Counted from the first letter of the stretch, positions 25,560 to 38,815 are shown. The stretch is DNA of 64,000 nucleotides from Tanypteryx hageni (GCA_028673005.1 CM054113.1:36708117-36772116), one strand, 5' to 3'. The notes: generated by a model from the letters alone, not told the origin. Program-made: numbers and translations.

Positions 25560-28490
25560 AATCGCTGTTATTTCGCACTGCTTTCCTAACAAGTTTCATG
25601 CAAAAGTTATCAATCAAATCGCCTATTGAATGGCAGACGGTGATGGATTTTCTATTTCTTTCTACTCTTTTTGATTTATATACTTCGAAAATTAATCATT
25701 TTTCCTGTCTTTCGTGTAGTTACAAAAAAATTCTGAATTCTGAGCGCAGAATAAACAAAGCGTTCATCTTCGGTAAACATATTAATTATCGCTTTTGTGA
25801 TTCTCGCAGTTGGAAATGTATGGGCTTAAAAATGACAACGCAGTACTTAATAAATCGTTGAAAGAAACGCCGTAATTTCTACTAGGCGAAGATATTTGTG
25901 GCTTTGTCGATAATTAACCTACCAATAAATTCCTCCGACGAAACTAATATATCCCTTTGATCATTACATCCATCCAGCAAACATGTTCCCTCGTTACTCA
26001 TGATAGCCTCAATTGCGTTATTGGAAAGCAATTCATTATGTTCTAGTACTTGAAAACTATGCATGATCGATTGTAAAAAAATCAGGTAATTCATCCATTC
26101 CCATAATTTACCCACTCCATTACTGACGCAATGTTACTAAATTAATATGCGTGTTAATGATAAAAGTTAATTTGGCCTCGTGATAATTTACCTACGTCAA
26201 ATTGATATTTTGAATACTTTTAATAAAAATACTTCCATTACTGCGGAAAAATGTTGCATTTGATACCCACGACATTCGCGCTGCACTTGTTACTTTCGAA
26301 ATAACCCTGCGCAATTGCGAGAGATTTGCGTTGTTCCAACATTTTTGTCAATTTTACAAATCCTTCGTATCGCCCTTTTTGTTTTTTATTCTTATTTTCT
26401 GTTTTGATAAATCTGCTGGGGCATTGTTTGCGGCCGCTGTTGATTTCCGTAGCCTCAAATGTAAATAGAATAAAACCGTTAATCATTCTTTTCTCTCTCT
26501 CTATTTCGAGCACGCAAGAACGTACGTACGCACTCCCCCCACCCCTCCCCCCCAATCCTCCCTCTCTGCGACTTTCCTTTCTCCTAACGCATTGCCTTCT
26601 CCCTTCCTCGTCACTCAACCATTAGTGCACTGCATCCCATACATCACGCAAACACAACCACCAACCACCCGCTCCCCTATTCTGCCACACTCCGTGTAAT
26701 TGATTGATTCTCCGCTTGGTGCGGAGGGCGCAATGATCCGAATAAGGATCTCTGGGAAACCGGAATTTTTTTGGTTTCAACGCGAAAGTGGCGAGAGAGA
26801 GAGGGAGAGATAAGAGGAGCGTAGTGAAAGGAGTGGACGCAGAAGGGAGGAGGGCTGATGGAGAAGAGGATGGGGTAAGCCATCCTTTTAATCATATCCC
26901 ACTATACGCGAAATCCGAACTGGTTACCCGGGAAACAAAATAACGTCGCTCGAACACAATTAGCCTTCCAGGGAATAATCGATTCGAAAGCTTTGCGCGA
27001 CGTAATCCGATACAGACAATGCGGAGGAACAAATGACTGCGGAGATTTCTGTTCTGGGAGGGAATTCCGGGGGGATTCGATATTCGACAGGAATTATGCC
27101 TCACGTCGGAATTGATGGGTGTGGCGTGGCAATCGATGGGGAGTCGATGGTTAATATTATTTGCGCAACAAAAACGTCTGCGGGAATATCTTTTAACTTC
27201 GGTTCCTTCGGCAATCGGGAAACAGTATTGCTCCAACAACTTGTTCAGCAACGCTTAAAACGGCACACACTGTTGTAGTGAAAAAATTATTTTGTTGCCC
27301 AAAATGGAGGCATCCATCATCTTTGCTTTTTTCAAATGCATTTCACACTAAAAGAGGCCAAAAACATTCGTTCATGTTGTCACATTTAATATAAACCTTT
27401 CTGTCTACATTACATTGAGAAAGTATTTTTCATGTTTTAGAAACCACCACCTCACTCCTTTTTTTCGAAGTTAACCCTCCCGATTCGTGAAAAGCGCGTT
27501 AATGAAAGGTTTGAAAATTGCTGCCTTAAAGAATAGAAATCAAGATTTGCTTAGTGCTAAAGAAATTAAATTGTCACTCTTTAGTTAATTTATGATTATT
27601 TTCTCTTAGCGAGATGCATTTATTTTTATTTAATTGTCTTGTTTACTTATATTGATTTTTCTATATGTTCCGCGAACTAGTTTTGGTCTCATAATGAAAT
27701 GTATTTTTTGGGTAGTAACAGTGCATCACGCGTTTCATCGATAGTTTTTTTGTATACCAGACTTTCAGAATTAAATGAAGGGGGTTGTCTTTTAGGAATG
27801 CAGCGAAAAATCCCTTCCCAAGTATAATGGGTGGTATTCTTAAATTTGCCAATCTGATCAGCCAGATCGCCAATTATTGTCGAAAGCTTAAATCGAAATG
27901 AAAAAGATATTTTTTAACAACAAACAGTCGTTCTAATATATACTCTCACTCCTGTAATTCCTTTCCGTCTATTCGTGAATTTAAACCAATAACATAAATA
28001 AAAACGACAGCCGCATTCCGACAGGCGACTTCTTGTGGAGGTTATAAACCGACTCGACCGCAACACCATCTTAATTGGACGGCGATTCACACACTCGAGA
28101 CAATGACGATAAAACAAAACAGAGAGAGACGTAATGAGGCGAAAGTTTTGTATGAGAGCGAGAGATAATGGAGTGCAGGTGCCGGCTGGAATCCACCAAT
28201 AAACGCCGGACCTCTTTTATGGTCTCGGTTACTATGCGGAGCGGACGTGTTTTTTTCTCTCCTGCGTACAAGCATACGCGGAAGGTTTAGGATTCCACGC
28301 GCTGGAAAGTGGAAGTGCATTTGAAATTGTCATCGGCTCGCATGGAAGGGGGCGATCATCATCCGGGTGTAATGTCTGCACCGCCCTGACTTCCTCCGTC
28401 ACCCCTTCCTCCCTCTTTGTCCGTGTCGGAGGTCATGTCAGCGGATGCCCCGAGAGGAGGCCAGGAGGGGGTAAGACGAATGGGAATATT
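25560..28490. other. Spacer, nothing recognised
   Basis: Contains a pyrimidine-rich part (about 26480-26620) and moderately CpG-containing DNA (about 26890-27250). The 119-residue minus frame at 26892-27251 and its antisense have no domain. No repeat ends identified. Confidence 0.4.
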
Positions 28491-28496
28491 TTTTAA

Positions 28497-29160
28497 CTGG
28501 TGGAAGGAGATGGAATAAGGAGAAAGAGAGAGAGGATAGGAAGGAGGACATTTGGGGGGAAGTGGGCAGTGAAACTGGGTAGAGGGAGGAGAGGAGGAGA
28601 GAAAGAAGGGGAAGAAAAAGAGGGAGTGAGCAATAAAGGGGGAAGAATAAGCAGAGAAAGCAATGGAGGTAGAAAGGAAGGGAAAGAAGAGAGAGGAGGA
28701 AGAGAAGAGGGAGAAGGGGCAGAGAGAGAGAGAGTGGAGTAAAGTAGAGAAAGTGAGAAATAAGGTGGAGAAAGAAATGCAGGAATGTGGAAAGGGGTGT
28801 TGGGGATGGAGGGAAGATGAAGAGAGGAGGAAGAGTGGAAGGAGAGAAGTCTGCGAGAGAAAGGAGAAAGAGGAGAGAGTGAGGAAAGATGGAGAAAGGA
28901 ATAGAGGGAGATGGAAAGGGGTGAGAGAGGAGGGAGAGAGGGGAGAAAGAGGAGGAAGAGTTGCGGAGAGAGAAGGAAGACAGAAGAGGAAGAGAGAGAG
29001 GAGGAAAGGGTAGAGAGAAATGAATCGGAGAAATAAAGAGAGGGAGTCGGAAAGTGGTAGCCAAAGGGAAGGATATTGAGAGAGACAGCGAAGACTCTAG
29101 AATTAAAGGAGAGAAAGAGAACATCTATTGAGAAACTAGGAGGCAGGCAGAGGAAGGAAG
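28497..29160. repeat. Long purine-biased tract
   Basis: About 660 bp, continued by the next repeat to about 850 bp, in which the plus strand is overwhelmingly A and G with scattered T and very few C. It is not a regular tandem repeat but a mosaic of GGAGA, GAAAGA and GGAAGG words. A 228-residue minus frame (28438-29124) made of Ser/Leu/Phe/Pro and a plus Glu/Arg/Lys frame are compositional artefacts. Confidence 0.9.
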
Positions 29161-29350
29161 AGGGAGGAGGGAAAGAGGAGGAAGTAAGAGGGAGGAGGGA
29201 AAGAGGAAGGAAGAGGGAGGAGGGAAAGAGGAGGAAGTAAGAGGGAGGAGGGAAAGAGGAAGGAAGAGGGAGGAGGGAAAGAGGAGGAAGGAAGAGGGAG
29301 GAGGGAAAGAGGAGGAAGGAAGAGGGAGGAGGGAAAGAGGAGGAAGCAAG
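29161..29350. repeat. Purine minisatellite alternating 28- and 25-bp units
   Basis: Seven head-to-tail copies of a unit beginning AGGGAGGAGGGAAAGAGGA. Lengths are 28, 25, 28, 25, 28, 28, 28, and units differ in the last few bases (GGAAGTAAG, AGGAAG, GGAAGGAAG, GGAAGCAAG). The plus strand is nearly pure purine. Confidence 0.93.
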
Positions 29351-29419
29351 ATGGAGGCGGTTGCAGGAGGGTGGGGTGGATTAAAACGATGTTTAAGGAG
29401 AGGTTGATGGGCGGGGAAA

Positions 29420-29950
29420 AGAGGAGGGTGGAGCGAGCGAGGGAGGAGGGCGTGGGAAGGAATGCGAGGAATGCGTTTCCAGGAGACGATCGCAACCGCT
29501 CCCATTGTTTTGTGTGTGGAGAACGAGAGCGGCCTCCCTTTTTCAAGCACCGGAAGTCACCCCAACGGCCTCGCGGCGTCCCACGGAGGAGGGGGAGGCG
29601 GGGCGAGGGGGGCGCCGCGTTTATCCCAAACCCCACCAGACCCTCTCGCCCTCAATTTCGCCCCAACCCACCCGCGGTCTGCGCCTTCTTTTTTTTCTCC
29701 CTTTCCCCGTCTGACACCGCCGCCCAACACCCGCCTCCGACCGCGCATCCTCTTTTTCCCTTCTCTCCCTGTCTGTCTGTCTCTCTCTCTCTAAGCCGCA
29801 ACCCACGGTGAAAAAACCGCCTCCGCCTTGCCTTGCCCCCCTCTTTCTCCAACCTTCTGACTCGCTCTACGTCCATACTTCCTTCCCCTTCTCTCTCCCG
29901 CTTACCAAAAAAGAGTTCTCCTCCCCGCAACAGTCATGAAATATTTCCCG
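29420..29950. promoter_or_regulatory. CpG-rich, then pyrimidine-rich block with ETS site
   Basis: Immediately after the purine tract the sequence becomes CpG- and GC-rich (29440-29700) and then pyrimidine-rich (29690-29930). It contains ACCGGAAGT (29549-29557), a strong ETS-family site, and CCATTGTTTT (29500-29509), a SOX-like word. Frames of up to 166 residues are open on both strands, as expected for such composition, and lack recognisable domains. It could be a promoter island. Confidence 0.35.
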
Positions 29951-32900
29951 AGAGGAAACTATCCCATGTTTTTCAAGAACCGCGCAATTTTCAATGATAC
30001 AAATATATACAAGTGTATGAATGGAGCTATGTAAATACATAAACGCAAACCTTGTGTGTTGAATTTAGCGTGCACTGGTGTTATAATCAATAGTTTTTCA
30101 TATTTATACTTTCCGAAAAAATAGTTTTAAATTGTTTTAATACGCAACGACTTGACTTTGGAAATGCTTTTACAGTTTTGATTTTCTTAGGTATAATTTA
30201 ACGATAGAGTTTAATTGTATATACTTAATTGTGAATATATTATGCGCCTCAAAACGGGTGGTATCACTTATTTAAAAAGTATTCAGATATGTGCGTATTA
30301 TTTCCTTAGATAACCAACTTATAAATCTTATATGCATGGATACTATCCTTTAATAGAGTACCTTTTCTTATCTGCTGTTTTAGTTCGCCGTTATTTATTT
30401 TTTATTCATAACCGCCTTCGATATTCAATATATCACCGTGGAAATAGTGTTCCATGCGGAATATTGAACGCCATCGATTCAACCTCTGATCCATAAAAGA
30501 TGATTTCACTTCTGAACACGAAATATAGATGGTTGCTCCTTTTGCAATTCAGATTAGCCCCCGCCTATTCTAGCCCTCTTGTTTTCCTTTGATTCTCCTG
30601 AGATAATTAGATCGGTGTTGAACCGTAATTCCTCTAAAGGCGTTTATATTTGCATTTGCTTAATTAAAACGACACACGTAGGGAGTACCTGTGAATAACA
30701 CCCATGCGTGTTTTGACGAGAACAGATGTTCATAATGAAACAAGAGCCACGTTTTCCATTAAACATCAAGAAGTTCTATCATGTGAATATTTTTAACGTG
30801 TAAAATAACAAATTATATGAATGTCATGATTTTTTCCCAACTTATTGTAATTTTGTAATGTTTTGCAATCAGAATTACCAAGAGCTATGTATGAACTCTT
30901 CCGAAAATATAATTTTGATCAAAATGTTTGAATGATGTGTGATTGACAGCAGGAAAGATGGGCGAAGTGGTAGAATTAAGCTTTCATTTCCGACGAAACA
31001 CATCGAAATGTAGTCGAGGTTTTTCTGTGGCCGAGCCTCTCATCATCAATCTTCTACAGGTAACACGTAAGTAAGATGAATATCGGAAGACCCAGTCGAC
31101 ATTTTTTTCGTCCATTTTGCTGTTGAAAATAAGTCAACTAGATAATTTTTTTCCTTTCCTATCTACAAACGTTATCGTGGTGTCACTTAGATTGGTTTAA
31201 ATCATAAAATTTGCAATTAATCTAACACCGTTCACTAATTGCTGCATAGGAGAGGAAAAGCCTATCAAGTGAACCAGTAGTGTTTGCTTAGGAGCTTTTC
31301 TTTCGATTTCCCGTTTCGTTATTACGAGAAAATTCCGAATCATTGGAATTAGACATGGGCGGCGATTGAAAGAGTTTTTATTTGCCAGAAACTAGTTCCA
31401 TGAGATTTGGTAGAGTGAGCCTATACCTAACGAAAGGTAGAACACCATCACATAATACTCCGATAACTTGGGATAGTATTCAAGGGTCGAACCTGTTCAA
31501 ATTTAATGCATGGTCTAGGTGGTTCGCGTGTTTATAAAACAGTCGAGTAAACCAGACTCGCATTTCATGTCAAAGTAGCCGTCCTCAGCGGCCCTTCATC
31601 TATTGCTGTCTCTTAATAATTTAGTGGTCGCAATAGTTACTTATGAAATACATTTCGCATGAAACCAAAAGGTGAGCTCGATAAGTTATTTTTGAACTTT
31701 TTTTTCAAAAATTCTAATCTACGGTATGGAGATTTGAAGTTTCCCGTAAAAAAGTTACTTAGGAGCAAATCATTTTTCATCGTACTTCAAAGATAGCCTC
31801 GAGGGTAATACTAGCAAAATTGATTCGACCTAATTTCGGATCGGATAATTTTAGTCACGTAAAGGTTTTATATTTTCCATTAAAAGAAAATTTAGGGCAG
31901 TATAAGTTGTATTCACTTTTATAGCAAATTAATTAGTAATAAAACTTACGGGTGGATTTTACAGTTATCACTAATTGCAGAGAGGCGAAGAATCTAAATT
32001 TCATGGAGTTTCAAGTTCTTTAACCTTTAACTATTGAGGTGAAATTTTGAGCACGTTCTAACCAGAACGCTATTGCGCTATTGTTATTATTATTATTTAT
32101 TCAATATCTATAGACAAAATTGCATTTTCCGTGTTTAATTGTCTGCCATGGGGGTTAAGAGATGATTAAATAAAAAAACTTAACATTTAATTTATTTCTA
32201 GCGGGATAATTTGGTACTATAACTTAAGTGGTGCCTCAAAGACTGCATCTTAGTAGTTCAAGGTTAAGAGCTATTGCAGAATTACCGAAAAACATAAAAG
32301 AATCTAAGGAACGAAATGAAACTTTCCGGATGGCATTTTGTCTTGTATAGGTCGAAAAAAACCACAAAGCAAAGTAATGCTTTTAAAAGCCACAACATTG
32401 GAGAGGATAAGGCATTTTTAACGCCGCGCTCTCTGTATTTCCCCACGTAATCTATCTCTTACATCCAACACATTCTTTTCACCCAAAGAGCGAATTTGCC
32501 ACCCCTCAGGCTCCACCCCCTCTCCTCCTCGCCCCCGTCACATCCCCGGCTCTTCGTCATCGCCTACTCCGCACGCTGCACGTTTCCGATGAAATTCGTT
32601 CTCGAGAGCGCTTTATAATTCATGAAGAAGAGCACTAGAGGGAGAGAAGGGAGTCGGAGGATTGGGCGGAATATATTCCAAGGGTGACTTTGCTTCTCTC
32701 TCTCTCTCACCTTCGAGACGGGAAGAGGGAGAGCGGAAAGCGAGGAAGGAGCACTCTTGGTTTGAGTGGCGTACTGGAGAACGCTCGAAAGATATGCCTC
32801 TCGTCCCTCGGTCTCCAAGGATGCGCCACTTCGTAACTTCCACCCGAATTATGCGACGTTTTCCGAACCGCCGCCCGTTAAAGTCCCCGACCGATAATGC

Positions 32901-33142
32901 CGATCGAGCTATTATTTCAAAAGTTCCTCCAATTATTGGGAACTGCTAAAAAAAAAACTATCGCGGCAATTTATCATCGATTTACTTCGAGAATAAGAAG
33001 GGCAATCCGAGTAGATTTGATCTCCATGAACTAATCTATGACTAAAATAAACAAAGAATTAGAAATAAATTGGGTCAAAACAAGCAATTTATTCGAGAAA
33101 AAATTATGAAGCTTATTTTGTCTGAAATTAATTTGAAAAACA
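29951..33142. other. Spacer, nothing recognised
   Basis: AT-rich with a CpG-containing, GA/CT-rich part at 32420-32930 (a short (CT)n run at 32695-32709). No recognisable gene or transposon end. Confidence 0.45.
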
Positions 33143-33285
33143 ATAATTCTCCAATTTCCCCAAACAGGTTTAAAAAACATGCCGATTTCGGCTACAGGGC
33201 AGCCGTCATCATAGGTTGTCGTCTGCTTTTTAGCCGAAATTGGCATTTGGTTTTACAAACTTTATTATGACTATTGGAGAATTAT
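33143..33285. repeat. Foldback element with GGCTACAGGGCAGCC loop and hammerhead-like layout
   Basis: Left arm 33143-33194 and right arm 33231-33285 are inverted repeats. Both contain ATAATTCTCCAAT at the outside (inverted on the right), a GTTT...AAAA(A/C)C block, and ATGCC(G/A)ATTTCGGCTA at the inside. Read on minus through the left inner arm and loop (33216-33179) the order is ATGATGA, a 5-bp stem CGGCT/AGCCG with loop GCCCTGT, then GAAA and TCGGCAT. That resembles a hammerhead core with a changed first base. The apex is shared with the 20.6 kb foldback. Confidence 0.6.
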
Positions 33286-33289
33286 GATT

Positions 33290-36150
33290 TATTAACAAGC
33301 AATTAATATTTTAAAGTTTTTGTTCGAAAAATATTTTTTACTGATATCCTAAATATAACTACCCAGCGCAGTGATAATAGATTACTTTGTAAAAACAGTT
33401 TGGTTTTCTAGAACCAGCTTTATTGAGAAGTCGTTGTACAATCGAAAATTGGATTTCCTTTTAAAATCCTTCACATATTTACCAGTACCGCTCCCTATAG
33501 AGTCAACATATAGGGTAGTAAAAATGTATCAAGGCTCATGATAGCTATCTTCATCCATTTCGTATTTTTTCCAATTTCGCGTATTTGATTGTTGTGAGCG
33601 GAGGCGTGGTTGTAATTTATCCCTTGGTTTCCAATTTTACTGAATATAATTGGAACGATCAGGAAAATCGGAAAAAAATCCATGGCTCACCTTTCGACTA
33701 CGACACTCGTTGGAATCACAAAAAATGATAATTCTCTTTTTTTCTCGATTAAATCTACTGAAAATTTTATCATTTGATGGTCTCGTCGCTTCTCACAAAA
33801 TGTGTTTGCGTGATACGGAGTGTTTTGGTTGAAATTTAGGTATTCTTCAGAAATCATGGACCTCCACGAGCTAAGAGATTCGCTTCTTTCAAGCGTTCCT
33901 TTATAAAAATTCGGAGAGATCCGCGTGCAATGCAAGAAGAACGGCTCCCGTTCCCTTAGAGAAGAAATGCATCTCCTTGTGAGAATGGTTGATTGCCGTG
34001 CCGTAACGGAAGACTATTAGCGGTCCAATTTGATATGCTATACAATCGCTGGCCTTCCGTTGGGAACTGCTTCCATTAATAACTTCTTTTATTTCGTTCC
34101 GCCTAAATCGTTAATGACTCTGGAGGCTTTCGAACAAAAGACGTTCGATGATTCCCGAAATGAGCTCTCCGAATTAAAATTGCTTCGGGTAAACAGGAAG
34201 CTATTTTTTCATGTCTCGATTCATGCTAGAGTTCTTTATCTGCCAATGATGAGTTCTTTTCTTTTTTGTAAATGATAATCTAAGCGTTCCTCTTTCGTAT
34301 ATCAAATTTATTTGGGAAAAGGGATAAGAAAGATCTAATTTCGTAAAAGTGGTAACTTTTCATAATCTTCAATGTAATGAATGATAAAAGATGCATCACT
34401 TTAAATGTGAAATCGATCTAGTTAAATGAGATATTTTAAATGTGTATAATGAATACAGTTTAAAAAATCTGGAAAAGTATCAAAGAAAGCTAAAAAAAAG
34501 TTTTCATTTCCGCCTAAATTTCTGTTTTTCGTAAAAACTGTCAGTCATCCGACACTGCTTTTGAATCCTCGATTAATCGCTCAAATACTCCGTATTCTAG
34601 GAGACATCCTCCTCCTTTAATAATTGATATTAACTCATAAACATTCGTAAAGTATTAATAAATAGCGTATTTCAGCAAAACTGGAAGAGGCGTAAAACAA
34701 GACGAAACAAATCTTGAAAGAAAAATGAAAGTTGGCGCTGGCGTGAGAGTTACGCGTGGAAAAGTCGTGAAAACGCATTGGTGTAACTGATGAAGACAAA
34801 TGTGAGCTTGTTTTCGCTCGCGTTTGTGTTAATTTGTATCTGCGAGTGTGTGTTTATGTATGAGAATGTCACATCGCCTTTTCATTTCACGCTAAATCAA
34901 CCTGCTGTGCCTGCGGTTGTATCGAAATTATAGACTTCAACAGTCCTGCTAACCACGCTAAATATCGTACGAAGCACCGCCAAATTCCAGTCAGTAATTT
35001 CGTGCAATCAAAATAATTTCGATTTCTTTTAGTCAAATCCAATATTTCCATTGAAGATCGATGTAAATTTATTTAATAGGCTATAATAGGTTCGTAATTA
35101 TCACGACTGCTCCCAAACATTCCCATTCACCCTTCGCCACTATGCCTTACAACTTCCATATCTCTCCCACTCTACCCTTTTCTCTCAATCAATTTCTCCC
35201 TCTCTTCCACTCTCCCAATCTCTTCCTCTTTTTATTTTCATGGCTTTCGGCAACATGATGGCCTCAGCTCACGCCATCGTCAAGCAGCCGATTAATTTAC
35301 TCTATTAAAGAAAATAGACCGGTTTTCGGCACACGCCATCGATAAATGAAGAGTCGAAGACTTAACAGCAATTTTAATCAGGTGTCCAGGGCACACTGCC
35401 CACTGAAGATTGACTGAAGATTGTATTTTTGTTGCTCTTTCCTCGTCCACGGCGGGTATTTTACGAGGGAATTTTAGCGATGCGGGGATGCATAACGCGC
35501 AGGATAAGAGAAAACGAAACTTGAATGTGATTAATTTAATTATATTGGCGATATTTTTATAGCCATAAAGATGGGTTTTTAATGAAGTTTGTCTCAGTAA
35601 CTTGCCATATTTGCAGATAGAGTAATATTGGGTAAGTAACGGTAGCATAAAACTGACATTTATTTAGTTATTTCTCTCAAGGAATATATAAAAGTGCACC
35701 AAAGGATGTAACTAAAGCAATGCAGAATGCTATATAATTCAAAATATATAGTATGAATTTTAATAATTATTTGCATCATATTTTTTAAATCTATCGAAAT
35801 CAGTAGAACGGATTAAAGAAAAGAATATTCAACTTTATACATTTGTACAAAGTTATAAAGTTAGGAATTATAATGTGTCACAAATTCTGCTTTATTAGAA
35901 GTAAAAACACATAAGCCGTGAGCACAGGCTAATAAGATATCGGCTACGGCACAAAAAACTGCTTCACCAATATAGAAAGCACGTTCTCCATAGATACTGC
36001 GCGTATGGAGCCCACGCTATCTCCGTTGTTGATTAACCTACGCGGTTCATTTCTCTCACTTATTTTACATCATTATTTGCCTACGAACAAAAACACCATA
36101 GCGGTCATTTTTTCCGCCTCAATCATCTTTAATTACCGAGCAACTTCTCG
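33290..36150. other. Spacer, nothing recognised
   Basis: AT-rich with a small pyrimidine-rich part at about 35155-35230. The 118-residue minus frame at 35292-35648 has no recognisable domain. Confidence 0.45.
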
Positions 36151-36650
36151 CGCCAAGCGACGGAACCCGTGCTTCAGATGTGTCAGAATGCGTGGTCAAC
36201 CTTTTTTTGCGGGATCGTCTCATTTTTTATCCACGCCGTCTGCTACTGTCCGGCGGAAGTGCCCCGCCTGGGGCTACTGAAAAATGGGACTAGTTATCCC
36301 TGCATACAGGACGGATACTAAAGGAGAGGGTGGGTTGGATGGTTCCTCTCCTGCCCTCCTCCCTATCTCCTGCCCACTCCCTCCCTACCTCTCTATCCTC
36401 CTCTCTACTGAACCTCGTATTGTGTCCGCTTGGAAACTCCAACTGAGTGCGGTCAAAACCGGCAAAGTTGCACCCTTTGGCACTCCCTTTCCCTTCCTCC
36501 TCTTACTCCACATCGCGACCCAGACGCCATTCTTCCGACCCCTTGCGTTACTACCCGAAATTAAAAGACCCCGAGTGCATTCCGATCAATCGATATCGAT
36601 CAGGGAGCCTTCGTCCGAGACCGTCTCCGCTCCGCACGTCAGCCAAAAAT
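36150..36650. other. GC-richer patch with chance frames
   Basis: Higher GC with overlapping frames of 91-123 residues on plus in different registers. None has a domain or a clear partner exon. Not called as a gene. Confidence 0.3.
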
Positions 36651-36990
36651 AATAGTAGGTTCCGCCATGCCCTCCAAGAGTTCGCAAAAGAAGGAATAGG
36701 GAGGGGATTTCGTGAGTTTTATTTTTTCGTCCGCTCCGTGACTTTTGAAGGATCTTTTAAAATTCGGTTCGTTAAGTCCAAAATATCAGCCGATCGAAAA
36801 TCGACAGATGCGAATTAAAATTTTTTTGAGACTTTGCGTTCGATTCCCTTAATTCATTAATCCTTATGCTTGTTTTTCTTGCAAACAGTGCAGTTGTGAC
36901 AAACAATAAAATAAATGGAAATTAAATAAGCAAATGATTTTTTTCAAGCTTACAATCCATTAGTATGTAACAGACTGTCAGAGATGATGG

Positions 36991-37650
36991 TATACATCTA
37001 CATAATATCCTAAAATTCATCAGAAAGGTGGGTGGCAGTGGGTGAGGTTCATCAGACTTCCTAAAGAAACTCAAATTCAGTTTTAAATATACTGTTTTCA
37101 TTTCTAATCGTTTTAGGAAAAAAGATCTTCGGTATCGTTTCGTCCTGCAGTCAGTCTCCCGTTTTTTATCTCTGTGATGCTGCCTTCCTATATAATGGGA
37201 GATTCAATTATTCCGGGTAATTCTTCAGCTGAAACTTCTGATATATTTTTCTCGAGAAGTTTCAACCTAGCTTTCAGTCAGCGCTCCTATAGCGATACCC
37301 AATTCGAAATCCTTAATAACGAAGCAACGCTATGCATAGGATCGTAAATTTGTTTCACAAATATTGCTACCCTGCGATGCACTTTTTCCAACTCGAACCA
37401 CCTGACGAATATTTGTATCACACGACGGATCTCGAGAGAGAATTACTCATAGATATTTTACGGAATTGATTATAATTTTCTTTGTTCCGTCGATTCTATA
37501 CGGGGCATCTGTCGATTGATTCCTGCCTTTTTATAAATTCATAACGGAGTACTTTTCGATGTTGATTTTCAACTGCCATTTCTAGCACCATTCGTATATC
37601 ACCTCAAGATATTTTTGCGGATATTTCTGATCCTTTTGAATTTTTATTTC
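36991..37650 (-). mobile_element. CR1/Jockey-like LINE, old 3' end (copy 2)
   Basis: Read on minus with many stops and shifts, this follows copies 1 and 3 and extends slightly further upstream. WQLKIN(I)EK-like and IDGTKKIINSVKYL blocks (about 37590-37455) match the reverse transcriptase region just before the thumb. Then come QGSNICETNLRSYA-like and ETSREKYIRSFS-like remnants and an RxETDCRTKRYRRSFFxK block matching the REIDCRTERYRGSFFPR C-terminus of copy 1. The 3' end keeps the GGTGGGTGGCAGTGGGTG block (37027-37044) and a GTAGATGTATA tail (36991-37001). It is heavily mutated, older than copies 1 and 3, and apparently has internal deletions. Confidence 0.75.

Positions 37651-37652
<2 letters not shown>

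Positions 37653-37715
<63 letters not shown>
37653..37715. repeat. (TA)n microsatellite
   Basis: A 63-bp pure TA run abutting the 5' side of LINE copy 2. Confidence 0.97.
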
Positions 37716-37717
<2 letters not shown>

Positions 37718-38815
37718 CCGTATCTTCAGCGAGGAGCCTAACTTTGCGTTTAAAAAGCCGCGAAAGACCCCAGACGACTCACTCAAAGTGGCTCGGCGAT
37801 GCAATTTGGGATCGCGACTTAGAAGTTCAAGAATCACCGCCTCTTTTATTCACTCTTTTCTTCGTGAATAAGTGCTCCAACTTAATTTAAGAAGACTTTT
37901 ACCAAATCTCGAGAAATGTATTACGTTAAATCAATGGAAAATTTTTCCTATACATAGATTTAGCGTCGCTGTCTCCCCCTAGGGGGCGTCGCTACGCTCT
38001 TCTCGTCGTGTTCTGTTCTCGCGAAATGGGATCTTTACTTTTTTGTCGCATTTTTTGAACAACCTACATCGACTCAAATCTCGAGAGACTGATCCCTAGA
38101 ATGAAGTCCTTTTTTTCGAAGTTTTTGGGAGAAAATGGTATTATGAAACGCTATCCTTAGAGCTACAGGCAGTGAATCATGATAGGAGATATTGCCTGCA
38201 GAAAATTAAAGAAATCTATTAGTTTCTTTTGTATTAGTTGATTAAACTGTGTATATAACCTCAACCTTGAATACAAATTTCTATCACTTCTCCATCACCG
38301 AGTATCAATTGATATTTTTTCATAATTTCTGAGCGTTCGATGACTGGACTTTTCAGAAATTTATTATTATATGCAGATTTTGGAAAATTGTCTCATAAAC
38401 ACAAAATAGTTGCGTTCTCCAGTTTCCGTGTCATGGCACCGATATATACTACATCAAAATTCGGACAGCCTAACTATTTTTCTTGCCAATAAATTTCGGC
38501 TAAGATTATTATTTACCTACCACCTTTTTTTAAATGCATCGATATTATCGTTAAATTTCTTCTTCGTCGATAATATTTATCGAATTCGCGTGATATTTCT
38601 CCACTTTTCTACTCCGAAACGTTTGCGTGATAATTTGCACTTCGCATCTGAAAGTTTTAATCGAACTTAGCTCTCTCTGTCTCTCTTACTCACTCTCTCA
38701 TTTCGGTTCGTTGAGAAATGAAGGAGGCCTTAGGTAGGGAACCTACGCCTTGCGTGGATATTGTTGCCCCTGATTCGTAAAACCCACTCATAAAAGGTAT
38801 TTATGCAGGAAACAA
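37716..38815. other. Spacer, nothing recognised
   Basis: AT-rich, with a short CCCCCTAGGGGG palindrome (37975-37986) in a small CpG patch. No gene recognised. Confidence 0.4.

Noticed and set aside
25400..25861. 153-residue plus frame
   Set aside because: Begins inside a hAT MITE and runs through its terminus, so it cannot be an ancestral gene frame as it stands.
28438..29124. 228-residue minus-strand frame rich in Ser/Leu/Phe/Pro
   Set aside because: It is the complement of the purine tract. The composition alone keeps it open and there is no domain.
30940..31085. GATGATGAGAGGCTCGGCCACAG-like stretch on minus with GAAA words
   Set aside because: It has GATGATGA and downstream GAAA, but no short stem between them and no flanking inverted arms, so it was not grouped with the hammerhead-like foldbacks.
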